Shown piece by piece: positions 42,846-53,615 of a stretch of DNA of 64,000 bases. Every line of letters begins with the position of its first letter. Position 1 is the first letter of the stretch. The stretch is from positions 248,001 through 312,000 of the forward strand of contig NZ_JABGNA010000002.1 of the NCBI RefSeq assembly GCF_013149275.1, written 5' to 3'. The notes under the pieces are model-generated. The model was not told the DNA's origin and did no database searches. It worked only from the letters and a program-made list of their open reading frames with translations. A program made the position numbers and the translations under genes. The DNA comes from Mucilaginibacter sp. SG564 (GTDB lineage Bacteria; Bacteroidota; Bacteroidia; Sphingobacteriales; Sphingobacteriaceae).

Positions 42846-45023
42846 TCATGCGCCCAGCTCCAATTGATTTTTAACTAATTTATAGTAGTCGCCTTTAAGC
42901 GCGGTTAACTCCTGATGCGTTCCCTGCTCAATGATACGCCCTCTATCCAATACAATAATATTATCGGCATTGCTCACCGTACTTAACCGGTGCGCAACAA
43001 TAACCACGGTACGTCCTTCAAAAAACTCATCCAGGTTATCCATGATCACCCTTTCATTATTGGCATCTAATGCGTTGGTAGCCTCATCAAAAAATATATA
43101 ATGTGGGTCTTTATAAACAGCGCGGGCTATCAGCATCCGCTGGCGTTGCCCCTGGCTAATACCGTTTCCTTCGGCCCCTATTTTGGTATTGAGCCCCAAT
43201 GGCAGGCCATCAATAAAATCCTGGATATTGGCGATCTTTATGGCATTCCTCAATTTGGTTTTATCCGGATAGTCATCACCCACGGCAATGTTACGTTCTA
43301 TGGTATCTGAAAAAATAAAGCCATCCTGCATAACCACACCGCAGCCGCTGCGCCAGGTTTTAAAACCTATATTACTTATTTGCTGGCCACCTACTTTAAT
43401 TTCTCCTTTTTGAGGTTCGTAAAAACGCAAAAGCAGTTTTAATATGGTTGTTTTTCCGCTACCGCTCATGCCCACTATAGCCGTGGTTTTGCCCTGGGGA
43501 ATAACTATATCTATATTTTCCAACACCAGCTCATTTCCGGCACCGGGATAACGGAAAGTAAGATTACTGAGGGATAAACTTTTATTTTCGGGCAGGGCAT
43601 GGCTCCATTCCTTATCAACGGGCTCCTCATCCTCCATCTGGTGAATTTCGTTCAAACGTTCCAGGCTGATCTTGGCATCCTGGAAGCCCTGAATAAAGCC
43701 TAATAATTGTTCAATAGGACTGCTTAACTGCCCAACAATGTATTGCACCGCAACCATGGCCCCTAAAGTGAGGTTACCGGTGATTACCGCCTGGGCGCTT
43801 AAAAAAGTGATCAGTATGTTTTTGCCTTCGTTAATAAAGGTAGCGCCGCCCTGCTGATATTGATTAAGCGCCAATGTTTTAACACTGAACTTAAATAACC
43901 GGGCCTGGATATGTTCCCACTCCCAGCGTTTTTGCTGCTCGCAATTGTTCAGTTTAATTTCCTGCATACCGCTTATCAGCTGCACAATGCTGCTCTGGTT
44001 TTTGGCCGAAATTTCAAAACTTTTGTAATTCAGCGCTCTGCGCCGTTTTAAAAAGATCACGATCCACGCGGTATACAAGGCGCTGCTAACCGCGAAAACA
44101 AAAAATATAGTTGCATTGTAATAAGCCAGCACTATCGAAAAAATAAGCAGGTTAAACATGGAGAAGAGCGTGCTTAACGTAGATCCGGTTAAAAAGCTTT
44201 CAATCCTTTTTTGATCACTCATGCGCTGCAGGATATCGCCGGTCATTTTGGTATCAAAAAAGCTCATGGGCAGTTTCATCAGCTTGATTAAAAAATCGGT
44301 AAGGATAGAAACGTTAACCCGGGTACTGATATGCAGCAGGATCCACGACCGGATAAAATCAACACTAACCCGGCCTATAATGAGCGCCGTTTGCGCAAAC
44401 AGAATGATATAAATAAAATTAAGATTGCGGGTATTAATGCCAATATCAACTATAGACTGTGTTAAAAAAGGCGCGATGAGCTGCAATAAACTGCCGATAC
44501 CCAGGCCAAATAGCAGCTGAACAACCAACCTGCGGTAAGTGATGAGATATCGCAGCAGGAACGACCACCTCACTTCACTCCCCTTTTCATCCTCCTGTTC
44601 ATAAAACTGCGGAGTAGGCGAAAGCAACAGGGCGATGCCCTCCATGGTTTCTGTGTCACTTTCCCAATTGCGTTTAAAATCTTCTTCGCTTAGGGTTATC
44701 AATCCATCGGCTGGGTCGGCCAGGTAGTATTTATGATTTTTAATCTTATATAATACCACAAAATGATTTTGCCGCCAGTGCAGGATACAGGGCAGCTCCG
44801 CCTCTTTTAGCTGTGCGGCATTGATCTTAACCCCCATTGACCTAAAACCAATTTTCTCGGCAGCATCGCTAATACCCAATAAGGAAACGCCTTCTTTGTT
44901 GATCTCACAAAGCCGCCTTAACGTTTGTACGGTGAAATTACGGCCATAATGTTTCGCGATCATCCGCATACAGGTAGGACCACAATCCATTTGATCGGGT
45001 TGCTTATAAAAAGGGAAGGCCAT
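42846..45023 (-). CDS. Peptidase-containing ABC exporter (C39 bacteriocin-processing type)
   Basis: 725 residues. C39 protease domain: Cys14 in QMDCGPTCMRMIAKHYG, His in HWRQNHFVVLY (~91), Asp in YLADPADG (~107). Then a six-helix ABC membrane domain (~165-450) and the ATPase: Walker A GMSGSGKTTI (~521), signature GISQGQRQR, Walker B YIFFDEATNALD (~643), switch His in VAHRLSTV. It should cleave double-glycine leaders and export the peptide. No leader-bearing substrate gene was found nearby. The HlyD adaptor follows. Confidence 0.95.
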   Translation of the reverse strand: MAFPFYKQPDQMDCGPTCMRMIAKHYGRNFTVQTLRRLCEINKEGVSLLGISDAAEKIGFRSMGVKINAAQLKEAELPCILHWRQNHFVVLYKIKNHKYYLADPADGLITLSEEDFKRNWESDTETMEGIALLLSPTPQFYEQEDEKGSEVRWSFLLRYLITYRRLVVQLLFGLGIGSLLQLIAPFLTQSIVDIGINTRNLNFIYIILFAQTALIIGRVSVDFIRSWILLHISTRVNVSILTDFLIKLMKLPMSFFDTKMTGDILQRMSDQKRIESFLTGSTLSTLFSMFNLLIFSIVLAYYNATIFFVFAVSSALYTAWIVIFLKRRRALNYKSFEISAKNQSSIVQLISGMQEIKLNNCEQQKRWEWEHIQARLFKFSVKTLALNQYQQGGATFINEGKNILITFLSAQAVITGNLTLGAMVAVQYIVGQLSSPIEQLLGFIQGFQDAKISLERLNEIHQMEDEEPVDKEWSHALPENKSLSLSNLTFRYPGAGNELVLENIDIVIPQGKTTAIVGMSGSGKTTILKLLLRFYEPQKGEIKVGGQQISNIGFKTWRSGCGVVMQDGFIFSDTIERNIAVGDDYPDKTKLRNAIKIANIQDFIDGLPLGLNTKIGAEGNGISQGQRQRMLIARAVYKDPHYIFFDEATNALDANNERVIMDNLDEFFEGRTVVIVAHRLSTVSNADNIIVLDRGRIIEQGTHQELTALKGDYYKLVKNQLELGA

Positions 45024-45054
45024 TAATCTGGATTTTATTATTTTATATTATTAT

Positions 45055-45135
45055 ATGAAGATAAAGATAAATGTAATACTTAAGGTAGTGGGGAAATTAG
45101 TATTATTTCTATATCGTTTTTTAGGTTGCCGCTAA
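45055..45135 (+). other. Possible 26-residue cationic hydrophobic peptide ORF
   Basis: In the gap between the divergent ABC exporter and DUF5686-like gene, an ATG frame encodes MKIKINVILKVVGKLVLFLY plus six residues ending GCR. It is basic and hydrophobic but lacks a double-glycine leader, so it is not a credible exporter substrate on motif grounds. Nothing else was recognised in this 281-base AT-rich gap. Confidence 0.15.
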
Positions 45136-45367
45136 ACAAGTAAACCCACGCGGCCAAAATCAATTGAAGCGGCGCCATTTGTTAAATATGTTAAAGCATA
45201 AGGCTAATACGGATTTAAGTATTAAATTAGGGCTAAATTTTAAACGCACCTGAATGACGGCATAAATACCAACTTTATTTTTTATCAATAAATTATTTAT
45301 TCAGTTGGCATTTTCTTTTTGGGATCCGCTTATTCGATTGCCCCCTAAAATACGGGCTATTACCTCG

Positions 45368-47932
45368 TTGCAAAGCGTTTATAAATATAAGAAACTAAGC
45401 TTTTTATATTTGATTTTTATTTCGTTAAGTGTATCTGCGCAGCAAAACAATAGCGGGGTTACACAGGTAAGCGGGCGCATTACTGATGCCTTGTCAGGAG
45501 CCCCACTTCCTTTTGTCCGCATCAATTTTACCGGCAGCAATCACAGTACAAGCTCCGATAATCATGGCAATTATTTATTAAGCGCGCCCGGCTCTTTTAA
45601 TCAGGTATCTTTTTCATCTATGGGGTACATGCCGGAAAACAGAAAAATTAATCCCGGGCAGATCAATAGCATATCTGTTAAACTCAGGTATGCCGAAAAC
45701 CAGCTAAAAGAGGTCAAAGTTATATCGGGAAAAAAAAACCGGTACCGTAATAAAGGAAATCCCGCCGTTGAACTCATTCAGCAGGTTATTGACCACAAGG
45801 AACGGAACCGTATGCAAAGCTCAAACTACCTGCAATATGATTTGTATGAGCGTATCGGTCTTTCTGTTTTTAACCTGTCAAATAAATTCCTGAACGGCCG
45901 TTTTTTTAGCAAATACAAATTTATGCTGGATACCACTTCCAAAGTAAACGGGCGAACGCAGACTACCCTGCCTGTATTTTTCAGCGAAAAAATGTTTCAA
46001 TACTATTATCGCAAAGAGCCTTCAAAATCTATCCAGATCCTTAATGCTCAAAAACAAACCAACATTATCAAATTTATAGATACCGCCGGGCTCGATATTT
46101 ATGTCAACCGGCTTTATGGCAATAGTATCGATATATATTCCAATAACATCTTTGTTATCAACCGTCAGTTCCTGAGCCCTATCGCCAACCATTCCCCAGA
46201 CTTTTATAAATTTTTTATCACCGATACCATTAAAACAACCGCTGAAAAATTGATAGAGATCAGCTTTACCCCACGCAACAAAGGCGATCTTTTGTTTGAA
46301 GGCAAATTATATGTTACGATGGATGGTAGTTATGCCGTTAAATCATGCGAATTGAATGTAAATAAAGAGATCAACATCAACTTTATGCGCAGCCTCAGGA
46401 TCCAGCAGGATTTTAAGCAGGATTCGGGTCGCTATTTTCTGGTAAAAAGCACAGTCAGGGCCGATTTTGGTCTTTTAAAGAATAAAGGGTTCGGGATACT
46501 TGGTGAACGCACCGCCGTATTTTCCAATTATAAATTAAACGCCCCGCAACCCGATGCCTTTTATAATGGAAAAAGTCTGCAGATTGCTGCAAATTCCAAC
46601 CAGGCCGACACCAATTACTGGGCCCGCCACCGGCCAGATACATTGACCCAACAGCAGGCTACAGTATACGCGCATATTACCCGGCTGGAGAAGATGCCCT
46701 CCTTTAAAAGAACCACCTGGATCGCATCGACTCTTACTGGTGGCTATGCTAATATCGGACCGGTACAGCTTGGGCCCCTGGGCTCTACTTTCGCGTATGA
46801 CTCACAGGAGGGTGCCCGGCTCCAGGCAGGCGGAAGAACAACACCCCAATTTAATAAGACCATTTATCTGGAAGATCACATCGCTTATGGCTTTAAGGAT
46901 AAACAGGTTAAATATAACCTTAACACCTATTTTTCGCTCAACCAGGTATCCCCTTTTCGATACCCCCGCGATTATTTTAAAGTAAGTTATCGCTACGATG
47001 CCGACCTCCCCGGGCAAAGCCTCACCGTTATTCCTGAACAGGCCGCGCTTACATCCTTCACTACAGGCAAAACGGACTATTGGTTATATAACAAAACGTA
47101 TACAGTTGCTTATGTAAGGGATTTTGAAAATCATTTCTCTTTTAACATCGCGCTCAGAAACTGGAACCAGCAACCGGCAGGTACATTGGAGTTCAGATCG
47201 AATAACGCCGATAATCATAGCATATATAATTTAACTACCAGCGAGGTGGAGCTGAACCTGCGGTACGCGCCGCATGAACAAATAATACAGGGTACGGAAG
47301 TACGGCATACGATCCGCAGCCGGTACCCGATCCTGAACCTGCAGATAAGGCACGCGTTTAAAGATGTACTTAACAGCTCATATACCTATAACAATATTAC
47401 CGCCAATATTTACAAGCGCTTTTTCCTTTCCCAGTTAGGCTACTCCGATATTACCTTATTGGGGAGTGTTACCACCGGAAAAGTGCCATTCCCGTTATTG
47501 AGCATTCTGCGGGCCAATCAATCCATAGCCTACGACCCCGATGCGTATAACAAAATGAACTACCTTGAATTTGTGAGCGACCATTACGTAGGCCTTAACT
47601 TTACGCACAGTTTTAGCGGCTTTATCCTGAACAAAATACCGCTGATACAGCATTTAAAATGGAGGGAATATCTTTCCTTTAAAGTATTGTATGGAGGTTT
47701 ACGTAACGAAAACAATCCGCTGTTTTCAAAAGATCTGTATCAATTCCCGGCAGCTGCAAACGGAGCAAACGGCACTTTTTCATTGGGCAATACACCGTAC
47801 ACTGAAGGGGGTGTTGGCATAGGGAATATTTTCAAATTTTTAAGAATAGATGTGATCAAAAGGTTCAACTATCTTGATCATCCCGCGGTTTCGCCCTACG
47901 GTGTAAAACTTAGCTTTGATCCGCATCTTTAA
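45368..47932 (+). CDS. DUF5686/carboxypeptidase-regulatory-like outer-membrane protein
   Basis: About 854 residues. No ATG fits: a TTG here gives a clean signal peptide (LQSVYKYKKLSFLYLIFISL, cleavage near VSAQ), while another TTG 63 bases upstream would add a poor leader. A CarboxypepD_reg domain follows (VSGRITDALSGAPLPFVRINFTGSNHSTSSDNHGNYLLS, ~30-105). The rest is strand-rich and ends in a barrel-like region closing with YGVKLSFDPHL, as in DUF5686 proteins. It is likely an outer-membrane protein; function unknown. It is divergent from the peptide exporter, which may or may not be functionally linked. Confidence 0.85.
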   Translation: MQSVYKYKKLSFLYLIFISLSVSAQQNNSGVTQVSGRITDALSGAPLPFVRINFTGSNHSTSSDNHGNYLLSAPGSFNQVSFSSMGYMPENRKINPGQINSISVKLRYAENQLKEVKVISGKKNRYRNKGNPAVELIQQVIDHKERNRMQSSNYLQYDLYERIGLSVFNLSNKFLNGRFFSKYKFMLDTTSKVNGRTQTTLPVFFSEKMFQYYYRKEPSKSIQILNAQKQTNIIKFIDTAGLDIYVNRLYGNSIDIYSNNIFVINRQFLSPIANHSPDFYKFFITDTIKTTAEKLIEISFTPRNKGDLLFEGKLYVTMDGSYAVKSCELNVNKEININFMRSLRIQQDFKQDSGRYFLVKSTVRADFGLLKNKGFGILGERTAVFSNYKLNAPQPDAFYNGKSLQIAANSNQADTNYWARHRPDTLTQQQATVYAHITRLEKMPSFKRTTWIASTLTGGYANIGPVQLGPLGSTFAYDSQEGARLQAGGRTTPQFNKTIYLEDHIAYGFKDKQVKYNLNTYFSLNQVSPFRYPRDYFKVSYRYDADLPGQSLTVIPEQAALTSFTTGKTDYWLYNKTYTVAYVRDFENHFSFNIALRNWNQQPAGTLEFRSNNADNHSIYNLTTSEVELNLRYAPHEQIIQGTEVRHTIRSRYPILNLQIRHAFKDVLNSSYTYNNITANIYKRFFLSQLGYSDITLLGSVTTGKVPFPLLSILRANQSIAYDPDAYNKMNYLEFVSDHYVGLNFTHSFSGFILNKIPLIQHLKWREYLSFKVLYGGLRNENNPLFSKDLYQFPAAANGANGTFSLGNTPYTEGGVGIGNIFKFLRIDVIKRFNYLDHPAVSPYGVKLSFDPHL

Positions 47933-47993
47933 ATTCTTATAGCTGCTGTTATCAGTATAAGTATTCGGAAGAAATGAATACTTATATAAAAAT

Positions 47994-48113
47994 TGTCATT
48001 TCGATAGAGCAAGGGAAGGAACGAGCGTTGTGCGAAAGAGAAATCTTCTACAGTATAAAAGGCCCATTTGCAAATCGTATAAGATTTCTCCTCGTTCCTC
48101 GTTCGAAATGACA
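47994..48113. repeat. Palindromic repeat (GTCATTTCGA...CGTTCGAAATGAC type)
   Basis: TGTCATTTCGATAGAGC-N-GGAAGGAACGAG is complementary to CTCGTTCCTCGTTCGAAATGACA at the right. The relative is at 16009-16133. It lies between convergent genes. Confidence 0.75.
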
Positions 48114-48174
48114 GCTCTCTTTATTTCTTCCGAACGTTTGTGCCCGCCTCCCTTCATTAGAAAAGAAATTCAAC

Positions 48175-48208
48175 AAAAAAGCCTTCAGATTGATATCTAA
48201 AGGCTTTT
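48175..48208. terminator. Bidirectional terminator
   Basis: AAAAAGCCTTCAGAT and ATCTAAAGGCTTTT pair with one mismatch; A and T runs flank both sides. It serves the outer-membrane protein gene (+) and prpD (-). The rest of 47933-48238 holds only the palindrome. Confidence 0.82.
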
Positions 48209-48238
48209 GAATAATGTTTTATTGCGATTGATATTACG

Positions 48239-49690
48239 TTATACTACCATCAGATCTACAAATTCATTTACCGGGGTATCCGCCAGCTTTTGGAAATCTA
48301 ATGATGCATTTAAAATGCTCTGTTGCTGTTTTCCGGCAAATATCCGGGCCAGGTTAATCTTGAATTTTTCTATCAGTTTCGGGATGCCCTCTTCGCGCCT
48401 GCGTTTGTGGCCGATAGGATATTCCACCACTACTTCATCCAGTATTTGGCCGTCATTAAATTCTACGGTTAAAGCATTAGCTATGGAGCGTTTTTCCGGG
48501 TCGTGGTAATCTTTGGTAAACTGCGGATCTTCCACACAGGTCATTTTATCACGCAGTATATCAATCCGGCTGTCGGCAGCGATATTGTCTTCATAATCGG
48601 CAGCTGTCAGCCTTCCATAAATTAATGGTACGGCAATCATATATTGGATGCAATGATCCCTGTCGGCAGGGTTGTTCAATGCCCCTTTTTTATCAATAAT
48701 GCGGATAGCCGCTTCGTGGGTGCGTATAGTAATCTTCTTGATATCGTCTGTTGTTTTGCCCGCCGCCTTCAGTTGCTCATGCAGGGTCATGGCCGCTTCT
48801 ACCGCGGTTTGTGAATGGAACTCGGCCGGGAACGAAATTTTGAACAACACATTCTCCATCACATAAGAACCATAATCGCGCTGGAACTTAAACTCATTCC
48901 CTTTAAAGGAAACATCATAAAAACCCCAGGTTTTAGCGGTAAGTACCGACGGGTAACCCATTTCGCCTGTTTTGGCGATGAGTGCCAGCCTTACGGCTCT
49001 TGAAGTGGCATCGCCCGCGGCCCATGATTTACGACTACCGGTATTAGGCGAATGACGATAGGTACGCAATGACTGCCCATCGACAAAGGCCAATGATACC
49101 GCGTTGATCAGCTCATCGCGGGTAAGCCCGATCAGTTTTCCGACAACGGCCACAGAGGCCACTTTCACTAAAAATACGTGATCAAGGCCTACTTTGTTAA
49201 AGGAGTTTTCCAAAGCCAATACACCCTGAATTTCATGCGCTTTGATCATGGCATCCAGCACATCTTTCATCAGCAAGGGGGATTTTCCGTTGGCAACGGC
49301 TGTTCTGGAAAGCCAATCGGCAGTGGCTAAAATACCGCCCAGATTATCCGAAGGGTGTCCCCACTCTGCTGCCAGCCAGGTATCGTTAAAATCCAACCAG
49401 CGAATAATAGCGCCTATATTAAAGGCAGCCTGTACAGGATCGAGCTGAAATTGCGTTCCGGGAACTTTCGCGCCATTGGGTACTATGGTTCCAGGTATAA
49501 TGGGGCCCAGTAATTTGGTACAGGCCGGGTAAGTTAAAGCTTCCAGACCGCAGCCTAAAGTATCCAGCAAGCAGTAGTGGGCCGTTTTCCAGGCCAGATC
49601 GTTTTTAATTTCGTAGTTTAAGGCATAGTCCACAATGTCGGTTAGTACTTTATCCGGCTGTGGTCTTTCGTTGGAGATATGGGCTGACAT
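48239..49690 (-). CDS. prpD: 2-methylcitrate dehydratase (MmgE/PrpD family)
   Basis: 483 residues, normal length. The PrpD pattern is present: [103 protein letters not shown] and [12 protein letters not shown]. It dehydrates 2-methylcitrate to 2-methyl-cis-aconitate without an iron-sulfur cluster. It is the last gene of prpB-prpC-prpD; the 214-base gap to prpC contains an inverted repeat. Confidence 0.95.
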   Translation of the reverse strand: MSAHISNERPQPDKVLTDIVDYALNYEIKNDLAWKTAHYCLLDTLGCGLEALTYPACTKLLGPIIPGTIVPNGAKVPGTQFQLDPVQAAFNIGAIIRWLDFNDTWLAAEWGHPSDNLGGILATADWLSRTAVANGKSPLLMKDVLDAMIKAHEIQGVLALENSFNKVGLDHVFLVKVASVAVVGKLIGLTRDELINAVSLAFVDGQSLRTYRHSPNTGSRKSWAAGDATSRAVRLALIAKTGEMGYPSVLTAKTWGFYDVSFKGNEFKFQRDYGSYVMENVLFKISFPAEFHSQTAVEAAMTLHEQLKAAGKTTDDIKKITIRTHEAAIRIIDKKGALNNPADRDHCIQYMIAVPLIYGRLTAADYEDNIAADSRIDILRDKMTCVEDPQFTKDYHDPEKRSIANALTVEFNDGQILDEVVVEYPIGHKRRREEGIPKLIEKFKINLARIFAGKQQQSILNASLDFQKLADTPVNEFVDLMVV

Positions 49691-49760
49691 TATTATTTCA
49701 GATTTTTTTTGATGATATTATTTAAACTTCCCTTCCGGGACCAATCCCCTTTTTCAGCAG

Positions 49761-49867
49761 AAAAGTGGGTTTACATGGTTTACACTTTTTTGGGTTAACA
49801 CAGGCTTAATTTATTGACAATCAATAGATTAATAAAAAATACGATAAAAAAGTGTAAACCCACTTTT
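49761..49867. repeat. GTGGGTTTACA-type inverted repeat, copy 2
   Basis: AAAAGTGGGTTTACA at the left is perfectly complementary to TGTAAACCCACTTTT at the right. The left ~35 bases are nearly identical to 25724-25760. It lies between prpC and prpD. Confidence 0.8.
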
Positions 49868-49904
49868 GTGCAAATATTGTTCATATTTCCTGTTCTTCCC
49901 GGGA

Positions 49905-51059
49905 CTATTTTCTTTTGCTCAGGGGAACGAATTCTTTATTATCGGGTCCGGTATAATTGGCGCTCGGGCGGATGATCTTGCCGTCCTGCCGTTGTTCGAT
50001 GATATGCGCGCTCCATCCGGTAACCCTCGATACCACAAAAAGCGGCGTAAACATCAGCGTAGGTACGCCCATTAAATGGTACGATACCGCGGAGAACCAA
50101 TCGAGATTGGGGAACATCTTTTTCTCGTTCCACATCAGTGTTTCCAGGCGCTCGGCAATGTTGTATAACTGCATATCTCCCGACTCTTCCGAAAGCTCTT
50201 TGGCTACCTTTTTGATCACCACATTTCGCGGATCAGAGATGGTATATACCGGGTGACCAAAACCGATGATCACCTCTTTATTGGCTAAACGTTTACGGAT
50301 ATCCTCCTCGGCCTCATCAGGCGTGCTATAGCGGCTTTGAATATCATAAGCTACCTCGTTGGCTCCGCCATGTTTCGGTCCCCGCAGCGCGCCGATAGCC
50401 CCGGTAACAGCCGAGTAGATATCGGATCCGGTTCCCGCTATCACCCTGCTGGTGAAGGTAGAGGCGTTGAATTCATGCTCGGCATACAGGTTCAAAGAAA
50501 CCTGCATGGCCCTTTCCCATGCCCCGGATGGTTTTTCGCCGTGCAACAGGTGCAGAAAATGCGCGCCAATGGAATCGTCATCAGTTTCAACCTCGATGGT
50601 TTTGCCGTTATGGGCGTAGTGATACCAGTACAGCAATGCCGAACTTAAACAGGCCAACAGCTTATCGGCAATATCCCGGGCTCCCGGAAGATTATGGTCG
50701 TCTTTTTCGGGCAGAACAGTCCCCAAAGCAGAAACGGCCGAACGCAGTACATCCATAGGATGCGCGGCGGCGGGTATCTGCTGCAAAATATTTTTTACCG
50801 CGATGGGTAAACCCCTTAGCGACTTTAGTTTTGCTTTATAATTGACCAGTTGCGATTGATTGGGCAGCGCGCCGTAAATAAGCAGATAGGCCACTTCTTC
50901 AAACTCCGCCTTTTCGGCCAGGTCAAGGATATTGTAGCCCCGGTAATGCAAATCGTTACCGCTTTTGCCCACACTGCATAGGGCTGTGTTGCCCGCAACA
51001 ACGCCGGACAGCGCCACACTCTTTTTAGGTTTGAACGTACTTTCGGTATTAGTTTCCAT
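49905..51059 (-). CDS. prpC: 2-methylcitrate synthase (citrate synthase family)
   Basis: 384 residues. Citrate-synthase motifs: [42 protein letters not shown] with the first active-site His, [14 protein letters not shown] with the second, and the Asp region [33 protein letters not shown]. In this operon it joins propionyl-CoA and oxaloacetate to 2-methylcitrate. The ATG overlaps the end of prpB by 11 bases. Confidence 0.94.
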   Translation of the reverse strand: METNTESTFKPKKSVALSGVVAGNTALCSVGKSGNDLHYRGYNILDLAEKAEFEEVAYLLIYGALPNQSQLVNYKAKLKSLRGLPIAVKNILQQIPAAAHPMDVLRSAVSALGTVLPEKDDHNLPGARDIADKLLACLSSALLYWYHYAHNGKTIEVETDDDSIGAHFLHLLHGEKPSGAWERAMQVSLNLYAEHEFNASTFTSRVIAGTGSDIYSAVTGAIGALRGPKHGGANEVAYDIQSRYSTPDEAEEDIRKRLANKEVIIGFGHPVYTISDPRNVVIKKVAKELSEESGDMQLYNIAERLETLMWNEKKMFPNLDWFSAVSYHLMGVPTLMFTPLFVVSRVTGWSAHIIEQRQDGKIIRPSANYTGPDNKEFVPLSKRK

Positions 51060-51951
51060 CCTGCTTCTTCTTAAAAAGGTTATCTAATTTTTGTTCATAA
51101 TCATGGTAACCGATGCTTTTGTACAACTCTTCGCGGGTTTGCATCGTATTCAGTACATTTTTTTGCGTACCATCCTTCCGGATATGTTCATACACATTTT
51201 GAGCAGCTTTATTGGCTGCACGAAATGCCGACAACGGGTAAAGGATTAACTCCACACCGGCCTGGCCAAGCTCCTCAACGGTATACATGGGGATCATGCC
51301 AAACTCTGTAATATTAGCCAATACCGGGATGCCTGTGGCTTCCACAAATTTGCGGTAATAGCTCAGATCGGGCACGGCTTCGGCAAAAATGAAGTCGGCG
51401 CCTGCTTCTTTGTAAGCCACAGCGCGTTCCAGAGTTTTTTCTAATCCTTCGCCGGCAAAAGCATCGGTCCGGGCACCAATCACAAAATGTTCATCTGTAC
51501 GGGCATCCGCCGCGGCTTTTAAGCGATCAACCATTTCCTCTTTACTCACGATCTCCTTACCCGGGCGATGTCCGCAACGTTTAGCACCTACCTGGTCTTC
51601 GATATGCAAAGCGGCGGCACCGGCTTTGATCAGTGATTTTACGGTACGGGCAATATTAAAAGCAGAAGGGCCAAAGCCGGTGTCCACATCTACCAACAGC
51701 GGCAGATCGCACACATTGGTGATGCGCTGAATATCGATCAATACATCCTCCAGGGTGGTAATCCCCAGATCGGGAATGCCCAATGACCCGGCTGCCACAC
51801 CGCCGCCTGATAGGTAAATAGCGTTAAAACCTGCCTGTTGGGCTAATAAAGCATGATTGGCATTGATAGCGCCAATAATTTGTAATGGCTTTTCATTTTG
51901 CTGGGCCTCCCGGAACTTTTGACCCGGAGATTTAAAGTTATTAGTCTGCAT
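51049..51951 (-). CDS. prpB: 2-methylisocitrate lyase
   Basis: 300 residues of the PEP mutase/isocitrate lyase family. [25 protein letters not shown] at the start, metal-binding DVDTGFG (~84), the [11 protein letters not shown] loop with the catalytic Cys (~119), and [10 protein letters not shown]. It splits 2-methylisocitrate into pyruvate and succinate. First gene of the propionate operon, with prpC overlapping. No dedicated prpR-type regulator lies nearby. Confidence 0.95.
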   Translation of the reverse strand: MQTNNFKSPGQKFREAQQNEKPLQIIGAINANHALLAQQAGFNAIYLSGGGVAAGSLGIPDLGITTLEDVLIDIQRITNVCDLPLLVDVDTGFGPSAFNIARTVKSLIKAGAAALHIEDQVGAKRCGHRPGKEIVSKEEMVDRLKAAADARTDEHFVIGARTDAFAGEGLEKTLERAVAYKEAGADFIFAEAVPDLSYYRKFVEATGIPVLANITEFGMIPMYTVEELGQAGVELILYPLSAFRAANKAAQNVYEHIRKDGTQKNVLNTMQTREELYKSIGYHDYEQKLDNLFKKKQDGN

Positions 51952-52523
51952 GGTAAACTTTTCGAAAAATGCTTCTTCTTTAAACGTTCTTTAGTTCATA
52001 ATACATCGCTCCGGGGAAAAATGTTCAGAGCCCTGTCCTGGAGACAGAACAATTCCCTGGTCAATTCAAAATTAGGTAATGTTTTTTCCGGTTGATGGTA
52101 TATAAAAGAACGTTGGCAAGTTAGAAAATAAATATCAACAAATTGGTCTGTTGCTGATGAACTTCGTTGGGGCATGGGCGAAATTCACGGTATCAACTCA
52201 CCCCGACATCGCTGCGCTCGTCACCCCTCTCTCCGCTTCGCGCATAGAGGGGAATGCCTTTCTCCGCACGTCATGGCGAGCGATAGCGTGGCAATCCCCG
52301 ATTAGCAGGGCAGCTCTGTAAGTGGGGGATTGCCACGTCGTTCCTCCTCGCAATGACGTATGTATTAAAAAAGTAGACCTGCTGAATCAGCCCATTTTCA
52401 CATCAATCCAGCTTCCATTCGAATGTGATATAGGTCACGCAGGTATCCGGAAATTCCTGTCGTACTTTGTTATACAACAACGAAACGTAATCGCCAAAAA
52501 AGAAAACCATAACAAACTATATC
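51952..52523. other. Intergenic region between prpB and the aldo/keto reductase gene
   Basis: Divergent promoter region. 52190-52262 holds a CCCCTCTCTCCGC...ATAGAGGGG hairpin and 52268-52359 a GTCATTGCGAG-type palindrome (CGTCATGGCGAGCGATAGCG / CTCCTCGCAATGACG). No RNA or protein gene was recognised. Confidence 0.6.
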
Positions 52524-53447
52524 ATGAAAACACCCAATAACCCCATCCATATGCCGTCCCTCGGGTTTGGTACGCTGATCCCCGATCCGGCTTTAACCAT
52601 AAGCGCAACCAAAGAGGCACTGGCAGCCGGGTTCAGGCATTTTGATGCCGCGGAAAGATACCGCAACGAAAACGAAGTGGGCGAGGCATTGCAGGCAGGA
52701 CTTGCCGCCGGGAACATTGCCCGCGAAGATATTTTTGTTACCACCAAATTGTGGAACACCAACCACCGGCCCGAGCGCGTAGAACCGGCTTTTGAAGCGA
52801 GCCTGAAAAGACTCCGGCTCGACTACATCGATCTCTATCTTATCCATACCCCGTACGCGTTTCAACCGGGCGACAACCAGGACCCGAGGGATGAAAACGG
52901 CAATGTTATTTACGACCGCGGGGTGACTTTACTCGATACCTGGCGGGCGATGGAACGTTTGGTAGATGGCGGCAAATGCCGGGCCATTGGATTGTCTGAC
53001 ATTACTCTAAAAGATCTGATCCCCCTTTATGAGGCGGCGAGGATTAAACCCGCCGCGGTGCAGATTGAATCGCATCCGTATCTGCCCGAAACAGAGCTCC
53101 TGGAATATTGTAAGGAAAAGGGCATTGTGTTTTTAGCTTTTGCACCACTGGGCCACGGTATGAGGCCGGGACTGCTTGAAGATCCGGTTATTTTGTCCAT
53201 TGCCGCACGGGTTGAAAAAACACCAGCCCAGGTATTATTGGCCTGGGCCGTACAACGTGGCACAGCCATATTGACCACTCCCAAAACCGCCGATCGGGCA
53301 CGCGAAAATTTTGACATCTCGCCCCTGCCCGAAGATGCTTTTGATGAAATCAACCGCATCCAAACCAGGCAGCGTTTAAACCCGGTGGTGCACACAGGTG
53401 TTCCTGGTTTTATCCCCCAAGTAAAGGCGGACGGGACCAAAGGATAA
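52524..53447 (+). CDS. Aldo/keto reductase
   Basis: 307 residues of the AKR barrel. Catalytic tetrad is visible: Asp in FDAAERY (~39), Tyr of the same motif (~44), Lys in TTKLWN (~76) and His in YLIHTP (~109). LGHGMRPGLL and the late LTTPKTADRARENFDI (NADPH phosphate binding) are typical. It reduces carbonyls to alcohols with NADPH; the substrate is unknown. It is monocistronic, followed by a terminator. Confidence 0.95.
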   Translation: MKTPNNPIHMPSLGFGTLIPDPALTISATKEALAAGFRHFDAAERYRNENEVGEALQAGLAAGNIAREDIFVTTKLWNTNHRPERVEPAFEASLKRLRLDYIDLYLIHTPYAFQPGDNQDPRDENGNVIYDRGVTLLDTWRAMERLVDGGKCRAIGLSDITLKDLIPLYEAARIKPAAVQIESHPYLPETELLEYCKEKGIVFLAFAPLGHGMRPGLLEDPVILSIAARVEKTPAQVLLAWAVQRGTAILTTPKTADRARENFDISPLPEDAFDEINRIQTRQRLNPVVHTGVPGFIPQVKADGTKG

Positions 53448-53485
53448 GTTCAGGAGGGGCTGTATCATCTTTAACAACTGCATTC

Positions 53486-53522
53486 AAAAAAGCCAGTAAT
53501 TAAGCATAATTACTGGCTTTTA
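53486..53522 (+). terminator. Rho-independent terminator
   Basis: AAAAAGCCAGTAATTA and TAATTACTGGCTTTT form a perfect 15-bp hairpin after the aldo/keto reductase. Confidence 0.92.
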
Positions 53523-53615
53523 AATTCCACCTTGGTTACAAAACCCATACTCTTTTTGGTGATTTATATTGTACGGCGGGATGTCGCGCTGTGATAACAT
53601 TGACCATGGGCTGCA

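Noticed and set aside
45055..45135. Small peptide as substrate of the C39 exporter
   Set aside because: It lacks a double-glycine leader; kept only as a low-confidence entry.
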